A stretch of 64,000 nucleotides of DNA from Streptomyces caatingaensis (GTDB lineage Bacteria > Actinomycetota > Actinomycetes > Streptomycetales > Streptomycetaceae). The stretch lies in contig NZ_LFXA01000014.1 of the NCBI RefSeq assembly GCF_001187435.1, positions 241,985 to 305,984 of the forward strand. The letters are read 5' to 3'. The translations under genes and the position numbers were made by a program. Positions 27,901 through 35,163 of the stretch are shown here, piece by piece. How positions within the stretch are numbered: the first letter of the stretch is position 1; every line of letters begins with the position of its first letter. The notes under the pieces were generated by a model. The model saw only the letters and a program-made list of their open reading frames with translations, made no database searches and was not told the origin of the DNA.

Positions 27901-28052
27901 CGCTCCAGCGCGGCGGCGAGACCGGCCCGCAGCGCGTCCTCGTCGAGCACGCCGCGCAGGTCCACGGTGGCGGTGAAGTTGTAGGCGCGGCTGCCGGGGA
28001 GCATCTGCTCGTGCAGCCAGACGATCTCCTGGGATGCGGAGAGTCCGAACAT
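24924..28052 (-). CDS. NRPS: condensation - adenylation - carrier (C-A-T)
   Basis: A 1042-residue module. The C domain (about 1-440) has EHHLVHDGHS as the active site. The A domain (about 455-930) has IHTSGSTGLPKAV, AYGVTEATVT, YLTGDLGYR and the catalytic lysine in GGKPDRAAL. The carrier (about 965-1035) has QVGGHSLLAAQ. Tentative specificity residues are D-V-E at 235/236/239; an acidic residue at 239 is often found in domains for basic amino acids such as lysine, so a basic residue is a weak guess. I start at ATG 28052 because GGAAGGG is six bases upstream; a TTG two codons earlier is also possible. An N-terminal C domain in a first module could acylate the starter. Confidence 0.9.
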   Translation of the reverse strand: MFGLSASQEIVWLHEQMLPGSRAYNFTATVDLRGVLDEDALRAGLAAALERHPALRLELVDRPGALPLQRVREGCAPRLRSVDLSGEEDPGAAFGRLLRAEAEAPLDVHEAPLLRWCLVRLAEDHHRLIHVEHHLVHDGHSFAILLRDVFAVYRARVLGEPVALPAAPSYAEHVAADAAGRAERRGASLAHWRRELAGASFGLPLPGLARPGVRRRHAGAQLRQSVDAELAERLREHSRAMGHTPFSTLLGLFAELLRRHSGRADLVVGTAVGNRPAGFEETVGMFVNTLPLRLRLDPGAGADEMVDEVTDALIRALPHQEVPVQELTRELGLHTTGADNPLFSVMFSAHDAALPGTEVPGLEVSLFEGFNTGTTRFDLDLVLIPDDRRTVGPRRGPAGMTLVWDYDRDLFDEETARLLADRFLALLRAYLDTPAAELAALAPEPVPARTAPAADEADGALDPVARHDAGRVALVSGARRLTYGELGRAAGELAARLRAAGVRPGQPVAAVLPRGADSVVALLACLRMGAVYCPLSPNDPADRLTTLLERLGPALVLADREGALSLPAEGLPVALLDEGFPAARDAGVMPGTAYVIHTSGSTGLPKAVAVGRPALAHHTRVMAGRYGLTGDDRVLLFAQPSFDVALEEVLPTLWAGACLVVPQREVPTGAELTAVLASRSVTVANLPTSYLLAVREELTEALRDGRWRPRLLVAGGERFPAAALRELLAATDAPVLNAYGVTEATVTTTVHEVSRDRLAEDPAAEVPLGRALPGMAVHVLGAGLRPLPDGAVGQLAVAGAGLAEGYVGDEAAAEATAARFVTVPALGGERVYLTGDLGYRGRDGLLRFLGRHDNQVKLRGYRIEPEEIEAAASAELGGRSCAVVLGTSSAGPCLVGFLDGGAEPDQVLLHKALSARLPAALVPARWIRLERMPLLPGGKPDRAALSRLAETARPWAEPEEEAAADRAADPAVALLSEGWREVLGHDRFGPSSHFFQVGGHSLLAAQLAAWLEHRLGTRPPLRILFQHPLLAEQARAVAEATR

Positions 28053-28157
28053 GATCAACCCTTCCTTGTCGGGTGGTTGTCGCGCGTAGATCGTGCGGGC
28101 GGGCCGGCGGCGCCGTACGCCGGTCGGGCGGGCGGCGCGTGCCGGGGAGCGGCGGGG

Positions 28158-29462
28158 TCAGGGCCGGTCGGGCCGGACCCCCGCCGAGCCGGAGAGCGTG
28201 GCGACGAGGCGGGCGAAGGCTCTTTCCGCCCGGTCGCCGGGGAGCGCCGTGCGCTGCCAGTCCATGCGGACCAGCAGGTCCCGGCCGTAGGAGACGGTGA
28301 CGGCGAAGGGCCCGGGCAGGGGGCGGCCGTCGAGGTGCGTCTCGTGCCCGGTGGCGTCGCCGAGCCGCAGCGGCGGACGCCGGTCCAGGTCCTCGAAGGT
28401 CAGCAGGCCGTCGAGCCGTCCGGCCCAGGGCACACCGGCGGCCCGCGCCGCGTGCACCACCTCGTCGAACGGGGCGTCGGCATGGTCCAGATCGTCCCAC
28501 CACGCGGCGGTGCGCGCCTCCCGGCCGGCGCCGTCGGCCGGGTGCGCGACGGTGTTGAGGAAGCAGCCCAGGACCGGCCCGGCCCCTGCCGGCCGCCCGC
28601 CCCAGGGGTAGCCCAGCGCCGGCACGTACGCCTCGCCGTACACCGCGCGGGCGGCCTCGGCACAGGCGTCGAGCGCGGCCGGGAAGGCCACGGCGCGGGC
28701 CCCGCCCTCCGGCAGCGGCAGCCGGCGTTCGGCGCTGCCCGTGCCCGCCGCGTCCGGCTCTCCGGCGGGTGCGGGCGGCGGGCGCAGGGCGGACAGCCGC
28801 CCGGCCCAGTAGGCGAGGGAGCCGGGCGCCGACGCCCGCTCCTCGGCGGCGAGCTGGAGCCGGACGGCCTCGCCGTAGGCGGCCGCCTCGCCGGCGGCCC
28901 GCGGCGCGGGCACGTCCTGCGGGCCGAGCCCCTCGCCGTAGGCGAGCGACAGATCGGCGGTGATCCGGCCCAGCGACCGCTCGTCGCACACCGTGTGGTC
29001 CAGCACGAGCGCGAGCAGCTCCCGGGGCCCGGCGGGCCCGCCGTCCGCCGCCAGGAACAGCCGCAGCGGCGGCCCGTCGGGGGACCAGCCGGCCAGCGCC
29101 CGGCGCAGCGCGTCCTCCGCCGTCCGCCCCGGCGGCACCGGCAGTCGCCGCACCAGGCCCTCGGCGGCGGCCAGTCGCTGGACGGGCACGCCGCGCCGCA
29201 CCTCGACGCGGGACCGCAACGCCGGGTGCAGGGCCGCCAGATGACACGCGGCCGCGTGCAACCGGGCCACGTCCACCGCGCCCGCGGGGAACGAGAAGAA
29301 CAGCGGGACGAGATCGGGCCGGCCGGTGGGCCGCATCCGGCGGGCGAGGACGAAACGGCGCTGCGCTCCCGTGAGGGGGAGCAACGCCTCGGTGTCCGGG
29401 GCCTGTTCGGCGACGTGCCGGTAGCGGCCGAGATAGGACGAGGTGATGCTGCGGGACTGCAC
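28158..29462 (-). CDS. Free-standing condensation-domain-like protein
   Basis: A 434-residue protein with the overall layout of an NRPS condensation domain: PLTGAQRRFVLARRM near the N-terminus, HPALRSRVEV, a central active-site segment, LGCFLNTVAHP and FDEVVHAAR. The usual HHxxxDG is altered to DHTVCDE: the second, catalytic histidine and the aspartate are kept, the first histidine and the glycine are not. It may supply the condensation step missing from the A-T-A-T protein, attach an acyl group in trans, or have another transferase role. GTG at 29462 follows GGGAGG. It sits between the exporter and the first NRPS module in the operon. Confidence 0.78.
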   Translation of the reverse strand: MQSRSITSSYLGRYRHVAEQAPDTEALLPLTGAQRRFVLARRMRPTGRPDLVPLFFSFPAGAVDVARLHAAACHLAALHPALRSRVEVRRGVPVQRLAAAEGLVRRLPVPPGRTAEDALRRALAGWSPDGPPLRLFLAADGGPAGPRELLALVLDHTVCDERSLGRITADLSLAYGEGLGPQDVPAPRAAGEAAAYGEAVRLQLAAEERASAPGSLAYWAGRLSALRPPPAPAGEPDAAGTGSAERRLPLPEGGARAVAFPAALDACAEAARAVYGEAYVPALGYPWGGRPAGAGPVLGCFLNTVAHPADGAGREARTAAWWDDLDHADAPFDEVVHAARAAGVPWAGRLDGLLTFEDLDRRPPLRLGDATGHETHLDGRPLPGPFAVTVSYGRDLLVRMDWQRTALPGDRAERAFARLVATLSGSAGVRPDRP

Positions 29463-29539
29463 GCTGACCTCCCGCGCGCCCCGGGGCGCGACGGTTCACG
29501 GGGACGACGGACGATGACGTGTGGGGGGAGGTGGGGGCC

Positions 29540-30817
29540 TCAGCCCGCGACGGGGCCGGGCGCGTGCGCGGCGGCCGGCACGGGCAGGTCGCGCAGCCGC
29601 CGCAGGGGGGAGAACAGGAGCGGAAGGGGCACCAGCAGGAAGCCGGCCGCGCACGTCCAGACCGCCGCACGGGGGCCGGCGGCGTCGGCCACGGCCCCGC
29701 CGGCCAGGGCGCCGAAGGGCATCGTGCCCCAGACCAGGAAGCGCAGGGTCGCGTTCATCCGCCCCGACAGCTCCGGCGGGCAGAGGAGTTGGCGGAAGGA
29801 CACCTGGGCGACGTTGTAGACCACGGCGCCGAAGAAGACGGCGGCCGAGGCGACGGCGAACCACAGCGCCGCGGCGCCGCGCCCCGCCAGCGGCCACAGG
29901 ACGGCGAACGGGCCGGTGGCCAGCGGCGCGAGCCAGATCACGCGGGCTCTTCCCACCGCCCGCGCGAGGGCGCCCGCGCACAGCGCCCCGGCCAGGCCGC
30001 CGACGGCGGAGGCGGACATCATCAGGCCGACGACACCGGCGGGCAGCTGGAGGACGCGGACGAGGAAGACGGTCTGCACGGCGACGAGCATCGCGCCGAA
30101 GAAGTTGGCGACCGCCGTCGAGCAGGCGATCATGCGCAGGGACGGGTGCCGGAAGACGAAGGCCAGTCCCTCTCCGACCTGGGCGCGCAGCGAGGCCCCC
30201 GTCGCGGGCGCCGGGGGTGGTTCGGGGGTGCGGATGCCGCGCAGGAAGAGCGCGGACAGCAGATAGCCGGCGGCGTCCGCGACGAGCGCGAACGGCGCCC
30301 CGACGGCCTGGACGAGGGCCCCGCCCAGCCCGGGCCCGGCCACCTGGGCCGACGAACGCACCGTCTCCAGCGCCCCGTTGCCGGACACGAGCTGCTCGCG
30401 GGGGAGCAGCGAGGGCAGATAGCTCTGGTGCGCGACGTCGAAGAAGACCGTCGCCACCCCGGTGACCAGGGCGACCAGATAGAGCTGGGGCATGGTCAGC
30501 ACCCCGGCCCAGGCGGCCAGCGGCAGACAGGCCATGGCCACGGCCCGTACGACGTCCGCGCGGACGAGCACGGGCAGCCGCCGCATGCGGTCCACCCAGG
30601 CACCGGCGGGCAGACCGACGAGCAGGAACGCGGCGGTCTCGGCCGCGGTGAGCAGCCCCGTGCCGAACGGCGAGGCGTCCAGCTCCACCACGGCGACCAG
30701 CGGCAGGGCCACCAGGGTCACCTGGGCGCCGACCTGGCCGGTCGCCGCGCCGGCCAGCAGCAGCCGGAAGTCACGGTGGCGTAAGGGGCCGCCGCCGTCG
30801 GAGGTCATTGACAACAT
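29540..30817 (-). CDS. MFS transporter, likely exporter of the NRPS product
   Basis: A 425-residue membrane protein with about 12 hydrophobic segments and an MFS loop 2-3 motif (GLPAGAWVDRMRRLPVL). It resembles the enterobactin-exporter/DHA3 group found with siderophore and peptide clusters. It is the first gene of the minus-strand NRPS operon, which fits export of the peptide or self-protection. The start is either ATG 30817 or ATG 30808; neither has a convincing ribosome site, and the mRNA could be leaderless. Confidence 0.85.
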   Translation of the reverse strand: MLSMTSDGGGPLRHRDFRLLLAGAATGQVGAQVTLVALPLVAVVELDASPFGTGLLTAAETAAFLLVGLPAGAWVDRMRRLPVLVRADVVRAVAMACLPLAAWAGVLTMPQLYLVALVTGVATVFFDVAHQSYLPSLLPREQLVSGNGALETVRSSAQVAGPGLGGALVQAVGAPFALVADAAGYLLSALFLRGIRTPEPPPAPATGASLRAQVGEGLAFVFRHPSLRMIACSTAVANFFGAMLVAVQTVFLVRVLQLPAGVVGLMMSASAVGGLAGALCAGALARAVGRARVIWLAPLATGPFAVLWPLAGRGAAALWFAVASAAVFFGAVVYNVAQVSFRQLLCPPELSGRMNATLRFLVWGTMPFGALAGGAVADAAGPRAAVWTCAAGFLLVPLPLLFSPLRRLRDLPVPAAAHAPGPVAG

Positions 30818-30854
30818 TTGACAGACATTTGGCTACTGCGGTGCGTTCAGTCAA
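30808..30854 (-). promoter_or_regulatory. Candidate promoter and repeat operator for the NRPS operon
   Basis: Read on the plus strand, 30808-30830 contains two overlapping near-copies of TTGACA-ACATTT (the second is TTGACAGACATTT), covering the start codons of the exporter gene. On the minus strand a TTGACT at 30854-30849 could be a -35 with AAATGT (30830-30825) as a poor -10 at 18 bases. The direct repeats suggest a regulator site, and the transcript might start very close to the ATG. No NRPS regulator gene is in the window. Confidence 0.3.
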
Positions 30855-30999
30855 AAGAAGCGACCGTATCCGGCCACCCCTGTCCGCATTACGGACAACC
30901 AGGTGTGCACGGCGCGGCAAACGGTTCCGTACCGTCAGATGAACGTCACCCCATGTGAGAGCGGGTGACGGGCGGTACGCGGGCGACTGCGGAACGCTC

Positions 31000-31038
31000 C
31001 CGTGGATGTCCGGAATTCGGTGCCCCGGACATCCACGG
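31000..31038 (-). terminator. Hairpin terminator after the pore-forming protein gene
   Basis: Perfect 14-base arms (31000-31013 and 31025-31038) with an 11-base loop, starting 21 bases after the minus-strand stop at 31059. It suits factor-independent termination of that gene. Confidence 0.75.
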
Positions 31039-31058
31039 AGCTCCGCCGGAGGCCGGCG

Positions 31059-32093
31059 TCAGCGGCCGGGCACCACGACCTTCCGGCCCGCCGTGCTCAG
31101 CGGCACCGGGATCGTCCGCTCGACCGGCGCCGCACTGCTCCTGGCCCGCCCGTCGAGCGGCTTCTGCACGGCGTTGACGCTGAGCGAGACGCCCTGCCCG
31201 CCGGAGAACGTGCCGCTCGCGAAGGCGTTCACCCCGTCGCCCGTGATCTCGTAGCCGGACGTGTCGGCGATCCCGTTGGCCCGGCAGTCGCGGAAGACCT
31301 CCTCGATCGGGACGAACCACAGCCAGTGGCGGTCCCCGTCGTGGTTGAGGTCCACCTTCTCCTCGAACCAGACGGCCACGCTGCCGGTGAGGCCGACCGT
31401 CGCCGTCCAGTCGATGTCGTACTTCTGCGTCCCGACCACCAGCGACGCCTCGACCACCGACTTCGCCGGGATCTTCAGCGGCAGGTCGACGCTCCAGTTC
31501 TGCGTCTCCTTGTGCGAGAACTCCTGCGTGGACGACAGCGTCGCCTCGATCGACGTCGTCTCGCTCACCTTCGCGACGGCCGGCACCTCCGCCGACACCT
31601 GCACCGTCACCCCCGCCTTCAGCGACTCCGTCACCGAGATCCGCAGGTCCTGCTCGGTCGTCCGGCTCTGCTTGTAGGTGACGGTCTGCTCGACGTCCGT
31701 GCCGTTGCGGTAGGTGGTGACGACGGAGGTGACCTGGCCCGGGACGGGGGAGGGGGCGTTGGGGTCGTAGACGATCCCGCTGTACTTCGCGCGGACCTGG
31801 TACTGGTGGTAGCTCCCCAGGGCGCTCTGCCTGCCGTAGTCCGTCGAGGCCGTGAACCGGCACCCGTTGGACTGCGGGAACCGCTCCTTGGCCATCCACC
31901 GGCCCCAGGCGTCGGTTATCTCCTGGAGCGGACGGGAGGAGACGCCCTTGCCCTTCGCGCCCCTCCCGGCGGCCTGGACGCGGGTGGCCGCCGAGGCGGC
32001 GGGCGCGGCGAGGAGGCCCCCGGCGGGGACGGCGGCGGCGACGCCGACGGCGGGGGCGAGGGTCAGAAGGCGCCGTCTGGAGACATGACTCAT
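31059..32093 (-). CDS. Aerolysin/ETX-MTX2-like beta-pore-forming protein, exported
   Basis: A 344-residue secreted protein. The N-terminus (SRRRLLTLAPAVGVAAA, cleavage near ASA-ATR) looks like a Tat or Sec signal. The long middle region has alternating polar/hydrophobic Ser/Thr-rich strands typical of the aerolysin/epsilon-toxin/MTX2 fold: QTVTYKQSRTTEQDLRISV, GVTVQVSAEVPAVAKV, SETTSIEATLSSTQEFSHK and NWSVDLPLKIPAKSVVEASL. In that family these strands form the oligomeric beta-barrel and the insertion hairpin. Targets range from insects to mammals and competitors and cannot be predicted here. The ribosome site before ATG 32093 is weak. It has its own terminator and no obvious operon partner. 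Confidence 0.72.
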   Translation of the reverse strand: MSHVSRRRLLTLAPAVGVAAAVPAGGLLAAPAASAATRVQAAGRGAKGKGVSSRPLQEITDAWGRWMAKERFPQSNGCRFTASTDYGRQSALGSYHQYQVRAKYSGIVYDPNAPSPVPGQVTSVVTTYRNGTDVEQTVTYKQSRTTEQDLRISVTESLKAGVTVQVSAEVPAVAKVSETTSIEATLSSTQEFSHKETQNWSVDLPLKIPAKSVVEASLVVGTQKYDIDWTATVGLTGSVAVWFEEKVDLNHDGDRHWLWFVPIEEVFRDCRANGIADTSGYEITGDGVNAFASGTFSGGQGVSLSVNAVQKPLDGRARSSAAPVERTIPVPLSTAGRKVVVPGR

Positions 32094-32268
32094 TGAATTC
32101 CGTACTTTCGAGCGGGGGATTGGGGGGACGGCGACCGAAGTCGCTTGAGAGGCAATGCAATCGGCATCGTGTTCCCGTGGGTAGGGACTTTGGTCCCGAG
32201 CCGGGCGCCGGACCTGCGGCTTTCCCTCCGCCTCCGCCTGACGGCATGTCAGCGGCCGCTCCCCGGGC

Positions 32269-33591
32269 TCACCCTCCGTACGTCGCCTCCGCCTCGCCCA
32301 GCACCGCCGCGAAGTCCCCGGCCAGCCGCACCGCCTCCGCCTCCGTGAGGTCCGCCGTCGTGATCCGCACACCCGGCCCCGACGCCACGCGGAACCGGGC
32401 CCCCGCCGCCACCCACCAGCCGCGCGTGCGCAACCCGTTGACCACCGCGGACTCGTCGGCGACGGGCACCCACACGTTCATCCCGCTCCGGCCGTGGGCG
32501 GTGACGCCCCGCTCCGCGAGCGCCGCCACCAGGGCGCCGCGCCGCCGCGCGTACACCGCGCCCGCCCGACCGACCAGGTCCCTCGTGCCCGGATCGGTCA
32601 ACAGCGCCAGGACGGTGGCCTGGAGGAGATGGCTGACCCAGCCCGAGGTCAGCAGCAGGCGCCCGTCGTGCCGGGCGAGCGTCGTCGCGTCGCACGCGGC
32701 CGCGGCCCATCTCAGGTCCGCGCCCAGCGACTTGGTGACCGTCCGCACATGCGCCCACCGGGCCGGGCCCGCCGCGCACAGCGAGTGCAGCGGGGCGCCG
32801 GCGATGCCCCACGCGTAGTCGTTCTCGACCACGAGCACGTCGGACGCCCCGCGCACCAGCGCGGCCAGGGCGTCCCGGCGGGCGGGGGAGAGGCAGCCGC
32901 CGTACGGGTTCTGGGCGCGCGGGCTGAGCACCACGGCCCGTACGCCGTCCTCCCGCAGCGCGGCGCACAGCGCCTCGGGCCGCATCCCCTCCTCGTCCAC
33001 GGCCACCGGCACCGTGCGCAGCCCCAGGGCGGTGACCAGATCGAGCAGGTGGTGGTAGCCGGGGTCCTCGACGGCGACCGCGTCACCGGGCCGCAGCTCG
33101 ACCGACAGCAGGCGGCCCACCAGGTCGAGCGCCCCGTGCGCGAAGGTGACATGCCCGGCGGGCACGCCGTCGCGCTCCAGCCACCCCCGCACCGCCTCCT
33201 CCAGCTCCGGCAGCCGGGGCGCCGCCCGGTGCGACCGGGACACCGGCAACGCCCGTACGCCCGGCGCCGCGTCGGGCAGCAGCGCGGGGTCGGGACGGCC
33301 GCCCGCCAGATTGCGCAGCCCCTCCGGGACCTTCGGCGGACGGCGCGACGCGGCGGCGGGCGCCTCCGCGACGACCGTGCCGCCCCGGCCACGGGTCACG
33401 ACGATGCCCCGGCGGCGCAGCTCCTGGTAGGCCGCCGCCACCGTGCCGGGGCTCACCCCGAGCCGCTCGGCGAGGCGGCGCACCGGGGGCAGGGTGGCCC
33501 CCGCCCCCAACGCGCCCGCCGACACGGCGCGTTCCGCCGACGCCGAAATCTCCTTGGCCGTCGTCCCGTTGATCGCATATTGTATCGCCAC
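32269..33591 (-). CDS. MocR-type regulator (GntR HTH fused to aminotransferase-like domain)
   Basis: A 440-residue protein. Residues 1-75 form a GntR winged helix (LPPVRRLAERLGVSPGTVAAAY, RRGIVVTRGRGGTVV); the rest is a fold-type I aminotransferase-like domain with the segment NPYGG, VLVVENDYAWGI and a candidate PLP lysine in TVTKSLGADLR. MocR proteins sense PLP-linked ligands and often regulate a divergent neighbour. Here the neighbour is an MFS transporter with 63 bases between starts, so transporter control is likely. GTG at 33591 lacks a ribosome site and may be leaderless. Confidence 0.86.
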   Translation of the reverse strand: MAIQYAINGTTAKEISASAERAVSAGALGAGATLPPVRRLAERLGVSPGTVAAAYQELRRRGIVVTRGRGGTVVAEAPAAASRRPPKVPEGLRNLAGGRPDPALLPDAAPGVRALPVSRSHRAAPRLPELEEAVRGWLERDGVPAGHVTFAHGALDLVGRLLSVELRPGDAVAVEDPGYHHLLDLVTALGLRTVPVAVDEEGMRPEALCAALREDGVRAVVLSPRAQNPYGGCLSPARRDALAALVRGASDVLVVENDYAWGIAGAPLHSLCAAGPARWAHVRTVTKSLGADLRWAAAACDATTLARHDGRLLLTSGWVSHLLQATVLALLTDPGTRDLVGRAGAVYARRRGALVAALAERGVTAHGRSGMNVWVPVADESAVVNGLRTRGWWVAAGARFRVASGPGVRITTADLTEAEAVRLAGDFAAVLGEAEATYGG

Positions 33592-33602
33592 GTAATCAAC
33601 TA

Positions 33603-33614
33603 TGTACCAGTACA
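33603..33614. promoter_or_regulatory. Palindromic operator candidate between MocR regulator and transporter
   Basis: TGTACCAGTACA is a TGTAC-N2-GTACA inverted repeat, 12 bases from the MocR gene start and about 40 from the transporter start. A minus-strand -10-like ACATAG overlaps it. It is a good candidate for autoregulation and transporter control. Confidence 0.45.
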
Positions 33615-33654
33615 AAGTGGTTGGCAAGGCCGCGACAGCACGGGGGGACGCGCA

Positions 33655-34944
33655 ATGACCACGAGAGTCCGAACAGCGGTGCACCGCATACCCGGCGGCC
33701 GCGACGGCCGCCGCATGCTGCTGGTCGCCCTGGTGGACCGGACCGGCAGCGGACTGTGGGCCGCCACCTCCGTCCTGTACTTCACCCACGTCGCCCACCT
33801 GTCCGTGGGCCGGGTCGGCGCCCTCGCCGCCGTCGCCGGATGCGCCGGCCTCGCGGGCGCGCCGGCCGGCGGACGCCTCGCCGACCGGTTCCCCGTCACC
33901 CGCGTCCTCCTCGCCTTCCAACTGCTGCGCGCCGCCGCCTCCCTGGGCATGCTGACCGGCGACGCCTTCTGGCCGCTGCTGGTCTGCTCGGCGGCCGGAG
34001 GATTCGGCGACCGGGCGGCGAGCGTGCTCACCAAGCTCTACGCCTCCCGCGTCGCCGGCGCCGACCGGGTGCGCTACCAGGCCGTCAACCGCACCGTCGC
34101 CAACGTCGGCTGGACCGTCGGCGGCCTCGGCGCGGCCGCCGCCCTCGCCGCCGGGACGACCGCCGTCTACCGCCTCCTCCTGCTCGGCGACGCCCTGTCG
34201 TTCGCGGCCGCCGCCCTCCTCACCGCCCGCTGCGCCGAGCTCCCCGCCGCCGCCCCGACCCCCGCCGCCGCCCCGGACGGCGCCGGACCCGCGGGCCCCT
34301 GGCGCGACCGCACCTATCTCGCCTACGTCGTGACGGACGCGGTGCTGTTCCTCGACGACGCCGTCTTCAAGGTCGGACTGCCGCTGTGGGCGGTGCACGC
34401 CACCGCCGCCCCCGACGGAGCCGTTCCGCTGCTCCTCATGGTCAACACCGTGATGGTCGTGGCCCTCCAGGTCCCCCTCGCCCGCTTCGGCACCACGACC
34501 GCCGCCGCCCGCCGGCTGCTCCTGCCGCTCTCCCTCGCCTTCGCCGCCGGGGGCGTCGCGCTCGCGGCCTCCGCCGTGCGGGGCGCCGCCCTCGCGACCG
34601 TGTGCCTCGCCCTCGGCGCGGCGGCCTTCACCCTCGCCGAGATGCTGCACGCCGTCGTCTCCTGGGAGCTGTCGATCGCCCTCGCCCCCGACCGCGCCCA
34701 GGGCGCCTACCTGGGCGTCCACGGACTGGCCCAGGCGAGCCAGCGCGCGGCCGGCCCGCTCGCCGTCACCGCCGCCGTCGCCACCGGCCCCCTCGGCTGG
34801 GGACTCTTCGGCACCGCCATCGCCCTCTCCTGCCTCCTCCAGCACCGCCTCGTCCGCGACCGGCTCGCCACCGGGCCGAGCGCACCGGACCGGGGGAGCC
34901 CGGCCGCGATGCACCGACCCGCGGACGGCGTACGGACCGGCTGA
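33655..34944 (+). CDS. MFS transporter divergent from MocR regulator
   Basis: A 429-residue membrane protein with about 12 hydrophobic segments. The MFS loop 2-3 motif is recognisable (GAPAGGRLADRFPVTRVL). The start is ATG 33655, preceded by GGGGGGA; the open frame is longer upstream but enters the intergenic operator region. Being divergent from the MocR regulator, it is probably its target. The substrate is unknown. It ends before a convergent MFS gene, with a candidate hairpin between. Confidence 0.84.
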   Translation: MTTRVRTAVHRIPGGRDGRRMLLVALVDRTGSGLWAATSVLYFTHVAHLSVGRVGALAAVAGCAGLAGAPAGGRLADRFPVTRVLLAFQLLRAAASLGMLTGDAFWPLLVCSAAGGFGDRAASVLTKLYASRVAGADRVRYQAVNRTVANVGWTVGGLGAAAALAAGTTAVYRLLLLGDALSFAAAALLTARCAELPAAAPTPAAAPDGAGPAGPWRDRTYLAYVVTDAVLFLDDAVFKVGLPLWAVHATAAPDGAVPLLLMVNTVMVVALQVPLARFGTTTAAARRLLLPLSLAFAAGGVALAASAVRGAALATVCLALGAAAFTLAEMLHAVVSWELSIALAPDRAQGAYLGVHGLAQASQRAAGPLAVTAAVATGPLGWGLFGTAIALSCLLQHRLVRDRLATGPSAPDRGSPAAMHRPADGVRTG

Positions 34945-34982
34945 CGCCGCGTCGCCGCCGACGGGGCCCCGTGGACGGCCGA

Positions 34983-35022
34983 TGCCCTTCGCGACGGACG
35001 GATCGGCGTCCGCCCAAGGGCA
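34983..35022. terminator. Candidate hairpin between convergent transporter genes
   Basis: TGCCCTT (34983-34989) and AAGGGCA (35016-35022) flank a GC-rich inner stem with partial complementarity. It lies in the 219-base gap between two convergent MFS genes and may terminate both. Nothing else was recognised in the gap. Confidence 0.4.
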
Positions 35023-35163
35023 GTTGAGCGCCGGGGCCGTCCCGCAGGGCGCGGTTCGACGGTCGCCCGGACCGTCGGCAGGTCCCCAACCGGCTGCCGC
35101 TCCAGGGCGTTGACGGCCACGGCCGCCCCGCGCGGTGCCGCCCGCGATCCGACCGGCCGCCCT

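Noticed and set aside
28158..29462. Chloramphenicol-acetyltransferase-type enzyme instead of an NRPS condensation domain
   Set aside because: Same fold superfamily, but length, internal motifs and NRPS operon position fit a condensation domain better.
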